Of a DNA stretch of 64,000 bases, positions 36,366-46,111 are shown piece after piece; positions within the stretch are counted from its first letter, which is position 1; each line of letters begins with the position of its first letter. Both the position numbers and the translations under genes were made by a program. Below the pieces are notes generated by a model. It was not told the origin of the DNA. It ran no database searches and saw only the letters and a list, made by a program, of their open reading frames with translations. This DNA is from Massilia antarctica (GTDB lineage: Bacteria; Pseudomonadota; Gammaproteobacteria; Burkholderiales; Burkholderiaceae_D). The stretch spans positions 6,758,001-6,822,000 of the forward strand of contig NZ_CP065053.1 in NCBI RefSeq assembly GCF_015689335.1, written 5' to 3'.

Positions 36366-39209
36366 ATGAGAAATTTTTTGCGCCAAGTGCGCATTTCGGT
36401 CTCGGTGTCGGCACTCCTGGCGCTGCTGCTCGGCCTGGCCCTGACGGCGCTGCTGTTCGTCTCGGTGCGCGGGGTCGAATCGCAGGCCCGCGCCGACCAG
36501 TTCAAGCGGGAAGCCACCCTGCGCATCAATGCCGTCTCCGGCGGCTTGTCGGACGCCATCGAGCAACTGATGGTGGTCAACCAGCTGTTCAATACGGTCG
36601 GCGTGGTCAGCCGGGAACAATTTCACAGCTTTACCGCGCCCTTGCTGGCGCGCTATCCCGAATTGCAGGCGCTCAGCTTCCAGCGCGTGGTGAGCGACGC
36701 CGAGCGCCCCGCCTACGAAGCGCGGCAGCGCCGGCGCGTGCCCGACTTTGCCATCACCGAATTCATCAGCGAGCGCCACGAACCGGCCCAGAAGCGGCCG
36801 TACTACAACGTGGTCGAGTACATCGAACCGGTCGCCGGCAATGGCATCGCGCTCGGACTCGATACGGCCGCCCTGACCACCTATGGCGACGCCCGCTCGC
36901 GTTCGCGCCGCAACGGCCGGGTCACCGCCACCGGCCTGCTCTCGCTGGTGCAATACCGGGGATTTCATACAGGCTTTCTGGTCCTCGCGCCGGTCTACCA
37001 GCGCCAGGCTGCGCCGGATAGCGCCAGCCCCGGACAGCGCGCCGTGATCGGCGAAACCGCCGCCGTGTTCCGGGTAGACCACCTGATCCATACCTTGCTC
37101 GACAACGCCAGGCTGCTCGACCAGCCCCGCATGTCGATCAATATCTACGCAGCGGGGGCGGCGCAGGCGGCGCAACTGGCGTTTTCCAACGGCAAGGCGC
37201 CACCCCCGGCCAGCAGCGCCTTGCTGCCCGGCTGGCTGCTGTACGACCATCCGGCCCCCGTCAACGCGCTCTTCCACGTGGCCCAGGAACCCTGGTTCAT
37301 CGAGGTGACCGGGGAACCGCGCTCCATCATCGCCAGCCACGCCGGCTCCTGGTATGCGCTGCTGGGGGGCGTTTTCTCGAGCTTGCTGGCGGCGGGCTAT
37401 GTTTACAGCCTGGTCTCGCGCCGTTCGACGATCGAGCGCGTCGCCAGCGAACGCACCGCGGCGCTGCAGTTCGCCAATTTGCGTCTGACCGAAGACCTGG
37501 CGCTGCGCAAGCGCACCGAAAAAGCCTTGCGCCTGCGTGAAAAGGTGATTGAAGTATCGGCCAACGCGGTCATCATCTGCAACGCGCAAGCGCCCGAGTA
37601 TGCCGTCGAATACGTCAATCCCGCATTTGAAAAGCTGACCGGATTTTGCGCCGCCGAAGTGATCGGCAAGAGCCTCAAATCCTTGCAGGGCGACGGGCAC
37701 GACCAGCAAAACATCGATGAAATCACCGCCGCCTTGCGCGAACAGCGCGAAGGCCATGCCGTGGTGCGCAGTTTCCGCAAGGATGGCAGCGGCTACTGGA
37801 ACGACCTGTTCATCGCTCCGGTGCGCGACGACGCCGGCGCGATCAGCCACTTCGTGGTGGCCCAGTACGACATCAGCGCCGTGATGCGCTTCGAGGCCGA
37901 GCTGGAATACCAGGCCAATCACGACGTCCTGACCGGGCTGGCCAACCGCCATTTGCTGGCCGAACGGCTCTCCAGCGCCATTGCGCAGGCGCAGCGCGCG
38001 GGCACCGAACTGTGGGTCGTGTTCGTCGACCTGGACCGCTTCAAGTTCGTCAACGACACGCTCGGCCATGAAGCCGGCGACGCCATGCTGCGCGTGCTTG
38101 GCGGGCGCATCAAGGGCGCCGTGGACGATGGCGACACGGTCTCACGCATGGGCGGCGACGAATTCGTGCTGGTCTTGCCGGGCCGTCCCGGCGACGGCGA
38201 CGGCCTGCGCGTGCTCCAGCGCATCATGGATGCGGTGGCCGAGCCGCTGCGGATCCAGGCGCACGAGTTTTTCGTCACCTGCAGCATGGGCGTGGCGGTG
38301 TATCCGGCCGACGGCGACAATGCCGACACCCTGACCAAGCATGCCGACATCGCCATGTACCGGGCCAAGGAAATGGGACGCAATACCTACCAGTTCTATT
38401 GCCCCGAAATGAATGCGCGCACCCTGGAGCGCCTGCAGATCGAGGCCGACCTGCGCCACGCGCTCGAACGCAACGAACTGGTGCTGCACTACCAGCCGCA
38501 GATCGACGTCGGCAGCGGCGCCATCGTCGGCATGGAAGCGCTGCTGCGCTGGGAGCATCCGGTGCTGGGCACGGTCTCGCCGCTGCGCTTCATCGCCCTG
38601 GCCGAGGAAATGGGCCTGATCATCCCGATCGGCGCGTGGGTGATCCGTACCGCCTGCCTGCAGAACATGGCTTGGCAAAAGGCCGGGATGGCGCAGCTGC
38701 GCATGGCCGTCAATTTGTCGGCGCGCCAGTTCACCGGCAAGGATCTGCTGCAATCGGTGGGCGACGCCCTTGAAGAAAGCGGCCTGGAGGCGCGCTTTCT
38801 GGAGCTGGAATTGACCGAAAGCATGGTCATGAGCGATGTCGAGAACACCATCACCATCTTGCGCATGCTCAAGCAACTGGGCGTGCATCTGGCCATCGAC
38901 GATTTCGGCACCGGTTACTCCAGCCTGTCGTATCTGAGCCGCTTCCCGCTCGACGTGCTCAAGATCGACCAGTCCTTCGTGCGCGACATTGCGGTGGGGG
39001 CCGACGCGGCGGCGATCGTGGTGTCGATCATTTCGCTGGCGCACAGCCTGCGCCTGAAAGTCATTGCCGAAGGGGTGGAGACCGCCGCCCAGCTCGCCTT
39101 CCTGCGCGAGCACGGCTGCGATGAAGTGCAGGGGTATTTCTTCAGCCGCCCGGTGGGTGCGCTGGAATTCGAAAGCCTGATGGCGCACGCGACGTGCACA
39201 ATGGACTGA
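36366..39209 (+). CDS. CHASE-PAS-GGDEF-EAL protein (cyclic-di-GMP turnover)
   Basis: 947 residues from ATG 36366, preceded by GGGAG. Membrane span at about 15-35, a periplasmic CHASE sensor (about 60-300, with ALSFQRVVSDAERPAYEAR), second span (about 325-350), PAS (about 385-500), GGDEF and EAL. GGDEF is intact (596-600, RMGGDEF) and EAL is intact (724-726, GMEALLRW, with [10 protein letters not shown] later). It could both make and break c-di-GMP; with both motifs intact the net activity depends on the signal. The ligand of the CHASE domain is unknown. It is divergent from the Crp operon. Confidence 0.9.
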   Translation: MRNFLRQVRISVSVSALLALLLGLALTALLFVSVRGVESQARADQFKREATLRINAVSGGLSDAIEQLMVVNQLFNTVGVVSREQFHSFTAPLLARYPELQALSFQRVVSDAERPAYEARQRRRVPDFAITEFISERHEPAQKRPYYNVVEYIEPVAGNGIALGLDTAALTTYGDARSRSRRNGRVTATGLLSLVQYRGFHTGFLVLAPVYQRQAAPDSASPGQRAVIGETAAVFRVDHLIHTLLDNARLLDQPRMSINIYAAGAAQAAQLAFSNGKAPPPASSALLPGWLLYDHPAPVNALFHVAQEPWFIEVTGEPRSIIASHAGSWYALLGGVFSSLLAAGYVYSLVSRRSTIERVASERTAALQFANLRLTEDLALRKRTEKALRLREKVIEVSANAVIICNAQAPEYAVEYVNPAFEKLTGFCAAEVIGKSLKSLQGDGHDQQNIDEITAALREQREGHAVVRSFRKDGSGYWNDLFIAPVRDDAGAISHFVVAQYDISAVMRFEAELEYQANHDVLTGLANRHLLAERLSSAIAQAQRAGTELWVVFVDLDRFKFVNDTLGHEAGDAMLRVLGGRIKGAVDDGDTVSRMGGDEFVLVLPGRPGDGDGLRVLQRIMDAVAEPLRIQAHEFFVTCSMGVAVYPADGDNADTLTKHADIAMYRAKEMGRNTYQFYCPEMNARTLERLQIEADLRHALERNELVLHYQPQIDVGSGAIVGMEALLRWEHPVLGTVSPLRFIALAEEMGLIIPIGAWVIRTACLQNMAWQKAGMAQLRMAVNLSARQFTGKDLLQSVGDALEESGLEARFLELELTESMVMSDVENTITILRMLKQLGVHLAIDDFGTGYSSLSYLSRFPLDVLKIDQSFVRDIAVGADAAAIVVSIISLAHSLRLKVIAEGVETAAQLAFLREHGCDEVQGYFFSRPVGALEFESLMAHATCTMD

Positions 39210-39219
39210 CGCGCCCGGA

Positions 39220-39239
39220 GGTGGGCGCGCTGGCCCACC
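39220..39239. terminator. Hairpin between convergent GGDEF-EAL and porin genes
   Basis: GGTGGGC/GCCCACC, 7-bp perfect stem with a 6-base loop in the gap between the two stops. No T run follows on either strand, so strength is doubtful. Confidence 0.35.
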
Positions 39240-39263
39240 GCCTGTCATCGAGCCTGTATCGGC

Positions 39264-40073
39264 TCAGAATGAGTGGCGCATGCCGATATTGAGGGCCGAC
39301 CAGCCTTTGCCGCCGTCGGGCGCCGACATGGCCGTGTAGCCGGGGCCGGTACGCTGCTTCACCAGCGAAAAGGCGGTATAGAAATCGGTGCGGCGCGAGA
39401 GTTGGTAGGTGGCGCCGAAAGCGAGCATGTCGACATCGCGGTTGGCGAGGTCGCGGTCGTTCCTGCGCACGAAGGACACCAGGTAGGTCATGGCGCGCAC
39501 CGGCACGGCAATGCCGACCAGGACGTCGCGGCTGTCGGTCGAGGGCGTGCTGGCCATGGCGGCGCCGTACGGGTTGTCCGGATTCCACAACGGCGAGGCA
39601 CCCCAGCCGCGGTTGGCGCTGTAGGCGGCGTACGCTTTCATATTGCCCAGGTCGACATTGGCGGCGACGATGGAATTCTTGGCATCCATGCGGTTGCCGA
39701 GCGAGGTTGCCGGTGCCACCTTGGCAACGCTCTTGTTCTGGTGCGCCAGGCGCAGGGTGACAGGGCCGCCCGAAATTCCGACCGACAAGCCCCAGGCGCG
39801 GTTGGTTTGGCGGTCGCGCTCGAAGTTGCTGAGGGCAAAGCGGCGCGGTTCCGTCATGTCCTGCAAGCCCATGCGCTTGCCGGGATAGCCGAACACCTTG
39901 GTGGCTGTCTCGGGGGTATCGGAGTCGAACAGATCGCTGACATCGACGAGCGCCAGTCCATGCTTCGCATCCGCCGGGGCCAGCACGGCCCGATAGACGG
40001 ACGTTTGCGTCTGGGCATGCGCGCCGGCGACGCAGGCGCACAAGGCAAGAAGGGCAAAAGAAGATGGTTTCAT
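39264..40073 (-). CDS. Outer-membrane porin, Gram-negative (short)
   Basis: 269 residues from ATG 40073, which has GGAGTACC upstream. Signal peptide MKPSSFALLALCACVAGAHAQ. The mature protein is beta-rich, with porin features such as GLSVGISGGPVTLRLAHQNKS, YAAYSANRGWGAS and DVDMLAFGATYQLSRRTDFYTAFSLVKQ. It ends with the usual aromatic residue (GMRHSF). Betaproteobacterial porins are typically 330-400 residues; this one is shorter and may lack some strands. It probably forms a general or substrate-selective channel. Confidence 0.75.
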   Translation of the reverse strand: MKPSSFALLALCACVAGAHAQTQTSVYRAVLAPADAKHGLALVDVSDLFDSDTPETATKVFGYPGKRMGLQDMTEPRRFALSNFERDRQTNRAWGLSVGISGGPVTLRLAHQNKSVAKVAPATSLGNRMDAKNSIVAANVDLGNMKAYAAYSANRGWGASPLWNPDNPYGAAMASTPSTDSRDVLVGIAVPVRAMTYLVSFVRRNDRDLANRDVDMLAFGATYQLSRRTDFYTAFSLVKQRTGPGYTAMSAPDGGKGWSALNIGMRHSF

Positions 40074-40198
40074 GATGGTACTCCGTACGATTAATTCTAC
40101 GCTAATTACGTTATCCTCCAACCGGAAAATTTGTTCTGTCCGTTACCCCACATAGCAAGCTATCATCGTCGCTATCGTATCGATTTCCGACCTGACAG

Positions 40199-40615
40199 AT
40201 GCCCATACCGAGTAAAAGCAGCAGCAAAACCTTCCGTTATCCCAAGATGCCAGGCACCTTGCGCGCCGATGTGCTGGCGGTCTTGCTGGCATCGGACGAC
40301 ATGACTGGCCTTGAGAGTATTTTCGACCAAAGAAAGCAAAGCTTGAGCACGGTAATTCGCGCGCTGATCCGCAAGTACGGCTGGCCGATCGAGCGCCGCG
40401 ACTTTCCGACCAACACGGCCGATGGCCGGGCTGGCTGGGCCTCGGTGTATTGCCTGCCGCAAGAAGTGATCGACACGGCGCTGGCCGGTGCCGGACGCGA
40501 CTGGCTGGACGGGGTGCGCGCGGCCCGCGCGGCCCGCAGTCGCCGCCCCCTGCGCTCGCCGGGGGCCGCCAAAGGCAGGACAGTCGCTGCGGCGGAGGAC
40601 GACGATGGCCAATGA
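40199..40615 (+). CDS. Hypothetical protein with probable winged-helix domain
   Basis: 138 residues. The first 90 residues look like a small helix-turn-helix (PGTLRADVLAVLLASDDMTGLESIF, STVIRALIRKYGWPIERRDF), with a wing-like strand pair (AGWASVYCLP). The tail is basic then acidic (RAARAARSRRPL, AEEDDDGQ). No family is assigned; similar arrangements occur in phage-type regulators. The gene stands between the porin (divergent) and a tyrosine phosphatase. Confidence 0.55.
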   Translation: MPIPSKSSSKTFRYPKMPGTLRADVLAVLLASDDMTGLESIFDQRKQSLSTVIRALIRKYGWPIERRDFPTNTADGRAGWASVYCLPQEVIDTALAGAGRDWLDGVRAARAARSRRPLRSPGAAKGRTVAAAEDDDGQ

Positions 40616-40674
40616 GGCACTGCCGGCAATGTTGCCAGTAGCTTAAGTCAATCCGATCAACATTCAAGGGGCGT

Positions 40675-41172
40675 ATGGGTCCAGAAATTTACAAGGTCGC
40701 CGACATTGGGCGCGGGACCTTGGCCGTAATGGCAAAACCGGTAGCCGGCGAATGGATCGACGACGAGTTTTCCGGGATCGCCAGCTATGGCATTACCGGC
40801 ATGGTGTCGCTGCTGGAGCGGCACGAAATACGCGAACTCGGCCTGGTCAATGCGCCTGCATTGTGCGCATCGAACGGCATCGCGTTCACGCATTTTCCGA
40901 TCGCCGACCGTGGCTTGCCGGGTTCGCCAGCCGTGTTTGCGCTGGTGCAGGCGCTCGCCCGCCGCATCGAGGACGGTGAACATACCGTCATTCATTGCCG
41001 TGCCGGCATAGGGCGCACGGGCTTGGTGGCTGCGGCCGTGCTGGTACGGCACGGCTGGACACCAGAGGCGGCGTTCAAACAGGTATCGGCATCGAGGGGC
41101 GTGGAGGTGCCCGATACGCCCGAGCAGTATGCCTGGGTAGCGACGCATCAGAAGCGCTTGCGCGCAGCCTGA
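40675..41172 (+). CDS. Protein tyrosine/dual-specificity phosphatase
   Basis: 165 residues. The PTP loop HCRAGIGRTG supplies the nucleophile Cys108 and the phosphate-binding Arg114. The general acid is probably Asp78 in PIADRGLP. The compact size and the DSP-type layout indicate dual-specificity or atypical phosphatase activity on phosphotyrosine, phospho-Ser/Thr or phosphoinositide-like substrates. AAGGGG precedes the ATG. No kinase is adjacent, so the target is unknown. Confidence 0.85.
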   Translation: MGPEIYKVADIGRGTLAVMAKPVAGEWIDDEFSGIASYGITGMVSLLERHEIRELGLVNAPALCASNGIAFTHFPIADRGLPGSPAVFALVQALARRIEDGEHTVIHCRAGIGRTGLVAAAVLVRHGWTPEAAFKQVSASRGVEVPDTPEQYAWVATHQKRLRAA

Positions 41173-41347
41173 GCGACAGTTCCCGGCATCGGGGGCCGTT
41201 CAGGCGCCGCAGACGCGGGAACAGGATGTCCGGGTAGCAAGGGCTCAAAAGCGCGCGTGCACGGCTCGCTGATGCGCCGTCCTGGCAAGCCGATCGTGGC
41301 GTCCGCCGGACTGTCGCCCTACGCGGGAGCCAGGGGGCAAACTGGTG

Positions 41348-43051
41348 CTAGAACGATTCCCATTCATCGGCCTGAACCGCCGGCTTGGCGCTGCGGGTCG
41401 CGGGTTTGGCCGGGGCCCTGGCTGCCGCCCTGGCCAGCGGTGTGGCCACCGCCCTGGCGCGTGCCGGCGCCGCAACGGCAGTGCGCGCCGGCGTTCCTTG
41501 CGCGTCGTCGCCATGCAGCTTGAACACGCTGACCGCCTCGGCCAGTTGCACGGCCTGGCCCTGCATGCTCGCCGCGGCAGCGGCGGCCTCCTCGACCAGG
41601 GCCGCGTTTTGTTGCGTGGCATTGTCCATCGCCACGATGGCGACATTCACCTGCCCGATCCCGGCGCTCTGCTCGGCACTGGCGGCGGCGATCTCGCCCA
41701 TGATGTCGGCCACCTGGCGCACCGACCCCATGATCTGCTCCATCGTGTCGCCCGCCTGATTGACCAGTGCGCTGCCATTTTCAACCTTGCCCACCGAATC
41801 GTCGATCAGCGCCTTGATCTCCTTGGCGGCGCTGGCCGAGCGCTGCGCCAGGTTGCGCACCTCGGACGCCACCACCGCGAAACCACGCCCCTGCTCGCCG
41901 GCGCGGGCCGCTTCGACCGCCGCGTTCAACGCCAGGATATTGGTCTGGAAAGCGATACCGTCGATCACGCTGATGATATCGACGATCTTGCCGGAACTTT
42001 CCCTGATCGCCCCCATCGTTTTCACCACTTCGCTGACTACGCGGCCGCCCCTGTTGGCGTGCTCGGCGGCGGACACGACCAGGGTGTTGGCCTGGCGCGC
42101 ATTATCGGCGTTCTGGCTGACGATGGACGTCAGTTCTTCCATGGAGGACGCGGTTTCTTCCAGGCTGGCGGCCTGGTTTTCGGTGCGCGACGCCAGGTCC
42201 ATATTGCCGGCCGCGATTTCGGACGAGGCGGTCGTGATCGTGTCGGTGCTGCCGCGCACGGCGCCGACGGTGCGGGTCAGGCCCTCCACCATGCCCTTCA
42301 AGGCCGTCAGCAAGCGCCCGGTTTCATCCTGGCGGGTAACCTCGATGCGGCGGGTCAAGTCGCCGCGCGCGACGGTTTCGGCCAGGATCACCGCTTCGCC
42401 GATGGGAACGGTCACGGAACGGGTGATCAGGAAACCCGCCACGGCCGACATCGCGCTGGCCAGCGCCAGCAGCATCAGCATCGTCAGCGCCGCCGAACTG
42501 GATGCGTCCGCCGCATCCTTGCCGTCCCGCGCCATCAGCCCGGTCTGGTACTTGAGGACGGCATCGAGCCGGCCAAAGTACGCGTTCTGCACGGGAATGA
42601 CTTCCTTGAACAGGAACTGAATGGCCGCGTCGCGCTCGCCTGCTTCGAAGCGCTTGACCGCTTGCGAACGCAGCTGGAAATAGGCATCGAAAGCCTTGGC
42701 CTGATCCTGGAATAGTTGTTTCGCCTCGTCGGCGACCATCATCGCCCCCAGCTTGGCGGACGCCTCGGCGCCGGTGTGGTCGGCGTCGAGCATGCCGCTC
42801 ATCAAAGTTTGGGACTGGCCCGGATCGGGGGCCAGCATCGCGTTGCGCAGCGACTGGGCTCCGCGGTTGGCATAGCTGCGCATGACATTGGTCAGCTCGA
42901 CCTGGACGTAGCGGTCGTTGACGAGATGGTCGGTCAGGGAACTGGTGTAGCGGATGCGGTTGATGCCGAACAGGGACATCACCAGCAGGATGCAGATTGT
43001 TAAACCGAACCCGATGGCCAGGCGCGCACCAATTCTCAGATGGGAAAACAT
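41348..43051 (-). CDS. Methyl-accepting chemotaxis protein
   Basis: 567 residues: membrane span (about 10-32), a periplasmic four-helix-type sensor (35-190, with RAxxN-like motif region LRNAMLAPD), second span (about 190-212), HAMP (212-265) and a signalling domain with the conserved tip [32 protein letters not shown] region. The C-terminus carries an Ala/Pro/Arg-rich linker and ends DEWESF, resembling the NWETF pentapeptide that binds CheR/CheB, so it is probably adaptation-competent. The ligand is unknown. No other che gene is in the window. Confidence 0.9.
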   Translation of the reverse strand: MFSHLRIGARLAIGFGLTICILLVMSLFGINRIRYTSSLTDHLVNDRYVQVELTNVMRSYANRGAQSLRNAMLAPDPGQSQTLMSGMLDADHTGAEASAKLGAMMVADEAKQLFQDQAKAFDAYFQLRSQAVKRFEAGERDAAIQFLFKEVIPVQNAYFGRLDAVLKYQTGLMARDGKDAADASSSAALTMLMLLALASAMSAVAGFLITRSVTVPIGEAVILAETVARGDLTRRIEVTRQDETGRLLTALKGMVEGLTRTVGAVRGSTDTITTASSEIAAGNMDLASRTENQAASLEETASSMEELTSIVSQNADNARQANTLVVSAAEHANRGGRVVSEVVKTMGAIRESSGKIVDIISVIDGIAFQTNILALNAAVEAARAGEQGRGFAVVASEVRNLAQRSASAAKEIKALIDDSVGKVENGSALVNQAGDTMEQIMGSVRQVADIMGEIAAASAEQSAGIGQVNVAIVAMDNATQQNAALVEEAAAAAASMQGQAVQLAEAVSVFKLHGDDAQGTPARTAVAAPARARAVATPLARAAARAPAKPATRSAKPAVQADEWESF

Positions 43052-43165
43052 CGCGACAATCTCCTTGACGAGCGTTCACATGGCTGACCGATGAGAATCA
43101 TTGTAAGCCTGCTACGTGCAACGCAGTCAAGGAGTGTTGTTAAGCGGCACATCGGCCGCCTTGCC

Positions 43166-44944
43166 TTATCGCTGGGCCGGCACGAATTCCTGCAGCACGG
43201 CCTGGCGCAGCAAGCCTGGCGGCACCAGCCCCTGCGCCAGCACGAAGTCGTTGAAGGCCTGGCGGTTGAACTTCTTGCGCAAGGCGACCTCGGCTGCCTG
43301 GCGCGTTTCCATCAGGCGCTGGTAGCCGTAGAAATACGAAGTGGCCTGACCCGGCGCGCGGAAGGTGTAGCGCTGCATTTCCTGGGTCGCCATGCCTTCC
43401 GACAGCCCCACCTCGTCCATCAGGAAGGCCTTGACGCCTTCCGGCGTGATCTCGCCCAGGTTGACCATCGGATCGAGGAAGGCGCGGGCGGCGCGCTGCA
43501 TGCGCGCCTGCAGCGCGAACAACTGGCCGTCGAGCGGCTCGTAGGGCTGCATTTCCGCTTCCGCGTACAAGGCCCATCCTTCGACGTTGACGCTGTTAAA
43601 CGCAAACACCGCGCGCGCGGTCGAGACGCCGGTTTCGATCATCTTGGCAAATTGCAGTTCGTGCCCGGGGCGCGCTTCGTGCGCCGTCAAGGTCCAGGTC
43701 GCCGCTTCGTGGGTGAAGTCGTCGAAGGCCAGCGTCTTGCCTTTGGCGTCGGGCGGCATGCCGGCGGTGAGCACGAATTCGCCATACTCGCCGGTGTTGC
43801 CGATCAGGCGCGGCGGGTTCATGTGCGGCGCCGGCTGGGCCGCGCTCTCGGCGGTGCTGGCCATGCGGATGACCGCCTTGCGCGCCGGCAGCGACACGAT
43901 ATTCTGCGCGCGCACGGCTGCTTCGATCTGGGCCAGGCGGTCGGCGTACAGGGGCATGACCTGCTCGGGCGCCACCTGCTGCTTTTTCAGTTCGGCCATG
44001 ACGGCGCGGTAATCGGGATTGGCCAGTTTGCGCTCGCGCGCGATCAGGCCGGCGGTGATATTCATCTGGTTGCGGATTTCGGCGAACGAGGTCAGCGCCT
44101 TGGCGATCAACTCCTGCGGACTGATGTCGACCCCGAACTGGCGCAGGTTATTGGCATAGACCTCGGCCGGCAAACGGTGATCCTTGCGCGCGCGCGACAG
44201 GATCTGCTTTTTCACATGCTCGTTATACGCCGTCAGCTGCGTTTCGAGCGCGGCGAAACTCGGTTCCCAGCCTTGCAGCTCGCTCTTGCTCAGCAAGTCC
44301 TTGATGCCCTTGATCAGGGTCGGGCTGTCATTGATTGCCTGTTCCACTTCATCCTTGAAAGGACCGATCAGGTTCGTGTTCGCTTTCAGGCGTTCCTGCA
44401 GGCGCTCGACCGCCAGCTCGGTGGATGGACGGTAGCCCTTGGCCAGGCCGGCGTATTTCTGCAGCCGGACCAGCAAGGTTTTCTGGCGCTCCTTGGGAAT
44501 GCGCGGGTCGAGCGTCTGGCGCACCACGCCGAACAATTGGTCGGCCAGATTATCGAAAGGGACAAAATATTTGCGCTCCAGGCCAGCCGCGCGCATCTGG
44601 TCCTCGGCGCTGCCGATCAGGATATCGATATCCTGGCGGATCTTGACGTCGGTTTCGGCCTTGCGGCGCTTTTGCAGTTCGGCGATGACGGCGCGGATAT
44701 CTTTATTGGTCTGTTCGAAGTGGTCGCGCGACAGGTCGGTGATCTGCTCGTCGTAACCGTCGACACCCAGGCCGCTGGCGCCTTCGGGGGCATATTTGGC
44801 CATCACTTTCAGCACAAGCTTGGCGTTGGCATTGCTTTTGGTGACCCACGCCGGTTCGGCCGCGGAAACAACGGCGCAGAGCGACAGCATGGCCAGCGCG
44901 ACGGCGGCGCGGATAGTGCGGATGGTGGTATGAGGCTTCGACAT
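43166..44944 (-). CDS. DUF885 family protein (putative metallopeptidase-like, secreted)
   Basis: 592 residues from ATG 44944, with AAGGAGC upstream. A signal peptide (residues 1-30, ending VSAA) precedes a long helical DUF885 region. The HEARPGHELQ stretch is the family's zinc-protease-like signature (compare HExxH), and VEGWALYAE and the late YFYGYQRLMETR follow as usual. The activity of the family is unproven, although it is grouped with peptidases. The protein probably acts in the periplasm. Confidence 0.8.
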   Translation of the reverse strand: MSKPHTTIRTIRAAVALAMLSLCAVVSAAEPAWVTKSNANAKLVLKVMAKYAPEGASGLGVDGYDEQITDLSRDHFEQTNKDIRAVIAELQKRRKAETDVKIRQDIDILIGSAEDQMRAAGLERKYFVPFDNLADQLFGVVRQTLDPRIPKERQKTLLVRLQKYAGLAKGYRPSTELAVERLQERLKANTNLIGPFKDEVEQAINDSPTLIKGIKDLLSKSELQGWEPSFAALETQLTAYNEHVKKQILSRARKDHRLPAEVYANNLRQFGVDISPQELIAKALTSFAEIRNQMNITAGLIARERKLANPDYRAVMAELKKQQVAPEQVMPLYADRLAQIEAAVRAQNIVSLPARKAVIRMASTAESAAQPAPHMNPPRLIGNTGEYGEFVLTAGMPPDAKGKTLAFDDFTHEAATWTLTAHEARPGHELQFAKMIETGVSTARAVFAFNSVNVEGWALYAEAEMQPYEPLDGQLFALQARMQRAARAFLDPMVNLGEITPEGVKAFLMDEVGLSEGMATQEMQRYTFRAPGQATSYFYGYQRLMETRQAAEVALRKKFNRQAFNDFVLAQGLVPPGLLRQAVLQEFVPAQR

Positions 44945-45091
44945 GACGCTCCTTGTTTTATACATATGCGGCCTGACCGGGAACCGGCCGGATGCGCGGA
45001 CCACTGTTTTACCAGATACCGGCCGATTGATCAAAGCTTCCCTGCCGGCGGCCGGCCGTCGAAGGCGTGCGGCGGCACCAACCGACAGGTT

Positions 45092-45934
45092 TTACGGACG
45101 CCCAAACACCTGGTCGAATGCGGCGAACGTCCCACGGTCTTGTCGATCAAGCACGGCAAACGTGACATGGCTGAAGGCGTTCTTGTAGCGCGGGTTATGC
45201 AGCAACTGCGTGGCGAACCAGCCCGCCATTTCCTCCGGCAAGTTGCCGAACACGCCGCAGCCCCACGCGCCCAGAATCAGGTCGGTGTGACCGTGATGCA
45301 GGGCCAGCGCCAGCAGCTTGTCGATCCGCTCAAGCATGCACTGCTCCAACTCGTTCACCCGTTCCGGCTCGTTGCGGGCCACCGCAGCGCGGTTGACGGC
45401 CGGCGCAGTCACGATCGAGACCAGATACGGCGCATCGAGGAAGGCATAGTCATCGTCGCGAAAGACCGGCACCTTGGACGAGTAGATCATGTCATCGTTG
45501 TACATGCAGGTGCGCAGCGCGCGGTTGGCCTCGTACATGGCGTTCATCTGCACGATGCAGGCATACAGGCCGGACGACTTGGCCAGGTTCTCTTCCTGCG
45601 CCTCCGAGCCGCCCAGAAAGCCGCCCCCCGGGTTTTTCGCAGAGGCGAAATTGAGGCACAGCGGGTCCGCGCGCCCTTCGGCGACGCCGCGCCGGGCTGC
45701 CGCGAGGGTCGATTCATTGCGTACTTCAAAACGCGTGGCCTGCGCTTCGCCCGACAGCGGCGCCGCGCTCAGTTGCGCCAAGCGCTCCGACGAATAGTGC
45801 AGGGACTGCGCCTTGGCCAACGCCAGGGCGTCGGCAATGGACACGGTCTCTCCGCGCGCATTTTCATAACTCCCCCGTTCCAGCACGGCCAGGGTTTCCT
45901 GCGCAATGGCTGCACGATGATGTCGGTTACTCAT
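45092..45934 (-). CDS. Bacterial PARG-type poly(ADP-ribose) glycohydrolase (TIGR02452)
   Basis: 280 residues from ATG 45934, with AAGGA upstream; the open frame continues further but without an RBS. The catalytic signature of bacterial poly(ADP-ribose) glycohydrolases is complete: NPGGGFLGGSEAQEENL, with GGG at 103-105 and QEE at 113-115 (Glu114/Glu115 catalytic). The macrodomain-like fold continues with LDAPYLVSIVTAPAVN and LGAWGCGVFGN. It should remove ADP-ribose or poly(ADP-ribose) from targets. It is divergent from an NrtR regulator and two 21-bp operator-like repeats lie between them. Confidence 0.85.
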   Translation of the reverse strand: MSNRHHRAAIAQETLAVLERGSYENARGETVSIADALALAKAQSLHYSSERLAQLSAAPLSGEAQATRFEVRNESTLAAARRGVAEGRADPLCLNFASAKNPGGGFLGGSEAQEENLAKSSGLYACIVQMNAMYEANRALRTCMYNDDMIYSSKVPVFRDDDYAFLDAPYLVSIVTAPAVNRAAVARNEPERVNELEQCMLERIDKLLALALHHGHTDLILGAWGCGVFGNLPEEMAGWFATQLLHNPRYKNAFSHVTFAVLDRQDRGTFAAFDQVFGRP

Positions 45935-46022
45935 TGGGTATTCCTTGTTGTTTTTATTGATGATGCAGTGAACAAGCACGGCGCCCACACCACGCCGGCC
46001 ATACCAGCGCATCATAAATGAC

Positions 46023-46043
46023 TTAGTTTATTTTATCAACTAA
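46023..46043. promoter_or_regulatory. Putative NrtR operator 1
   Basis: TTAGTT (46023-46028) and AACTAA (46038-46043) form a perfect 6-bp inverted repeat with a 9-base spacer: 21 bp in total, the size known for NrtR sites. Confidence 0.65.
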
Positions 46044-46044
46044 C

Positions 46045-46065
46045 TTAGTGAGAAAATTAAACTAA
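46045..46065. promoter_or_regulatory. Putative NrtR operator 2
   Basis: TTAGTG (46045-46050) and AACTAA (46060-46065): the same 6-9-6 design with one mismatch, starting 22 bases (two helical turns) after operator 1. Confidence 0.6.
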
Positions 46066-46111
46066 CAGATGTAAAGTGGTAACATACGCGCTCACCACAA
46101 CGAGGACAATG

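Noticed and set aside
43091..46021. 976-codon open frame on the plus strand
   Set aside because: Antisense to the DUF885 and PARG genes, crosses both, and has no start signal or recognisable domain.
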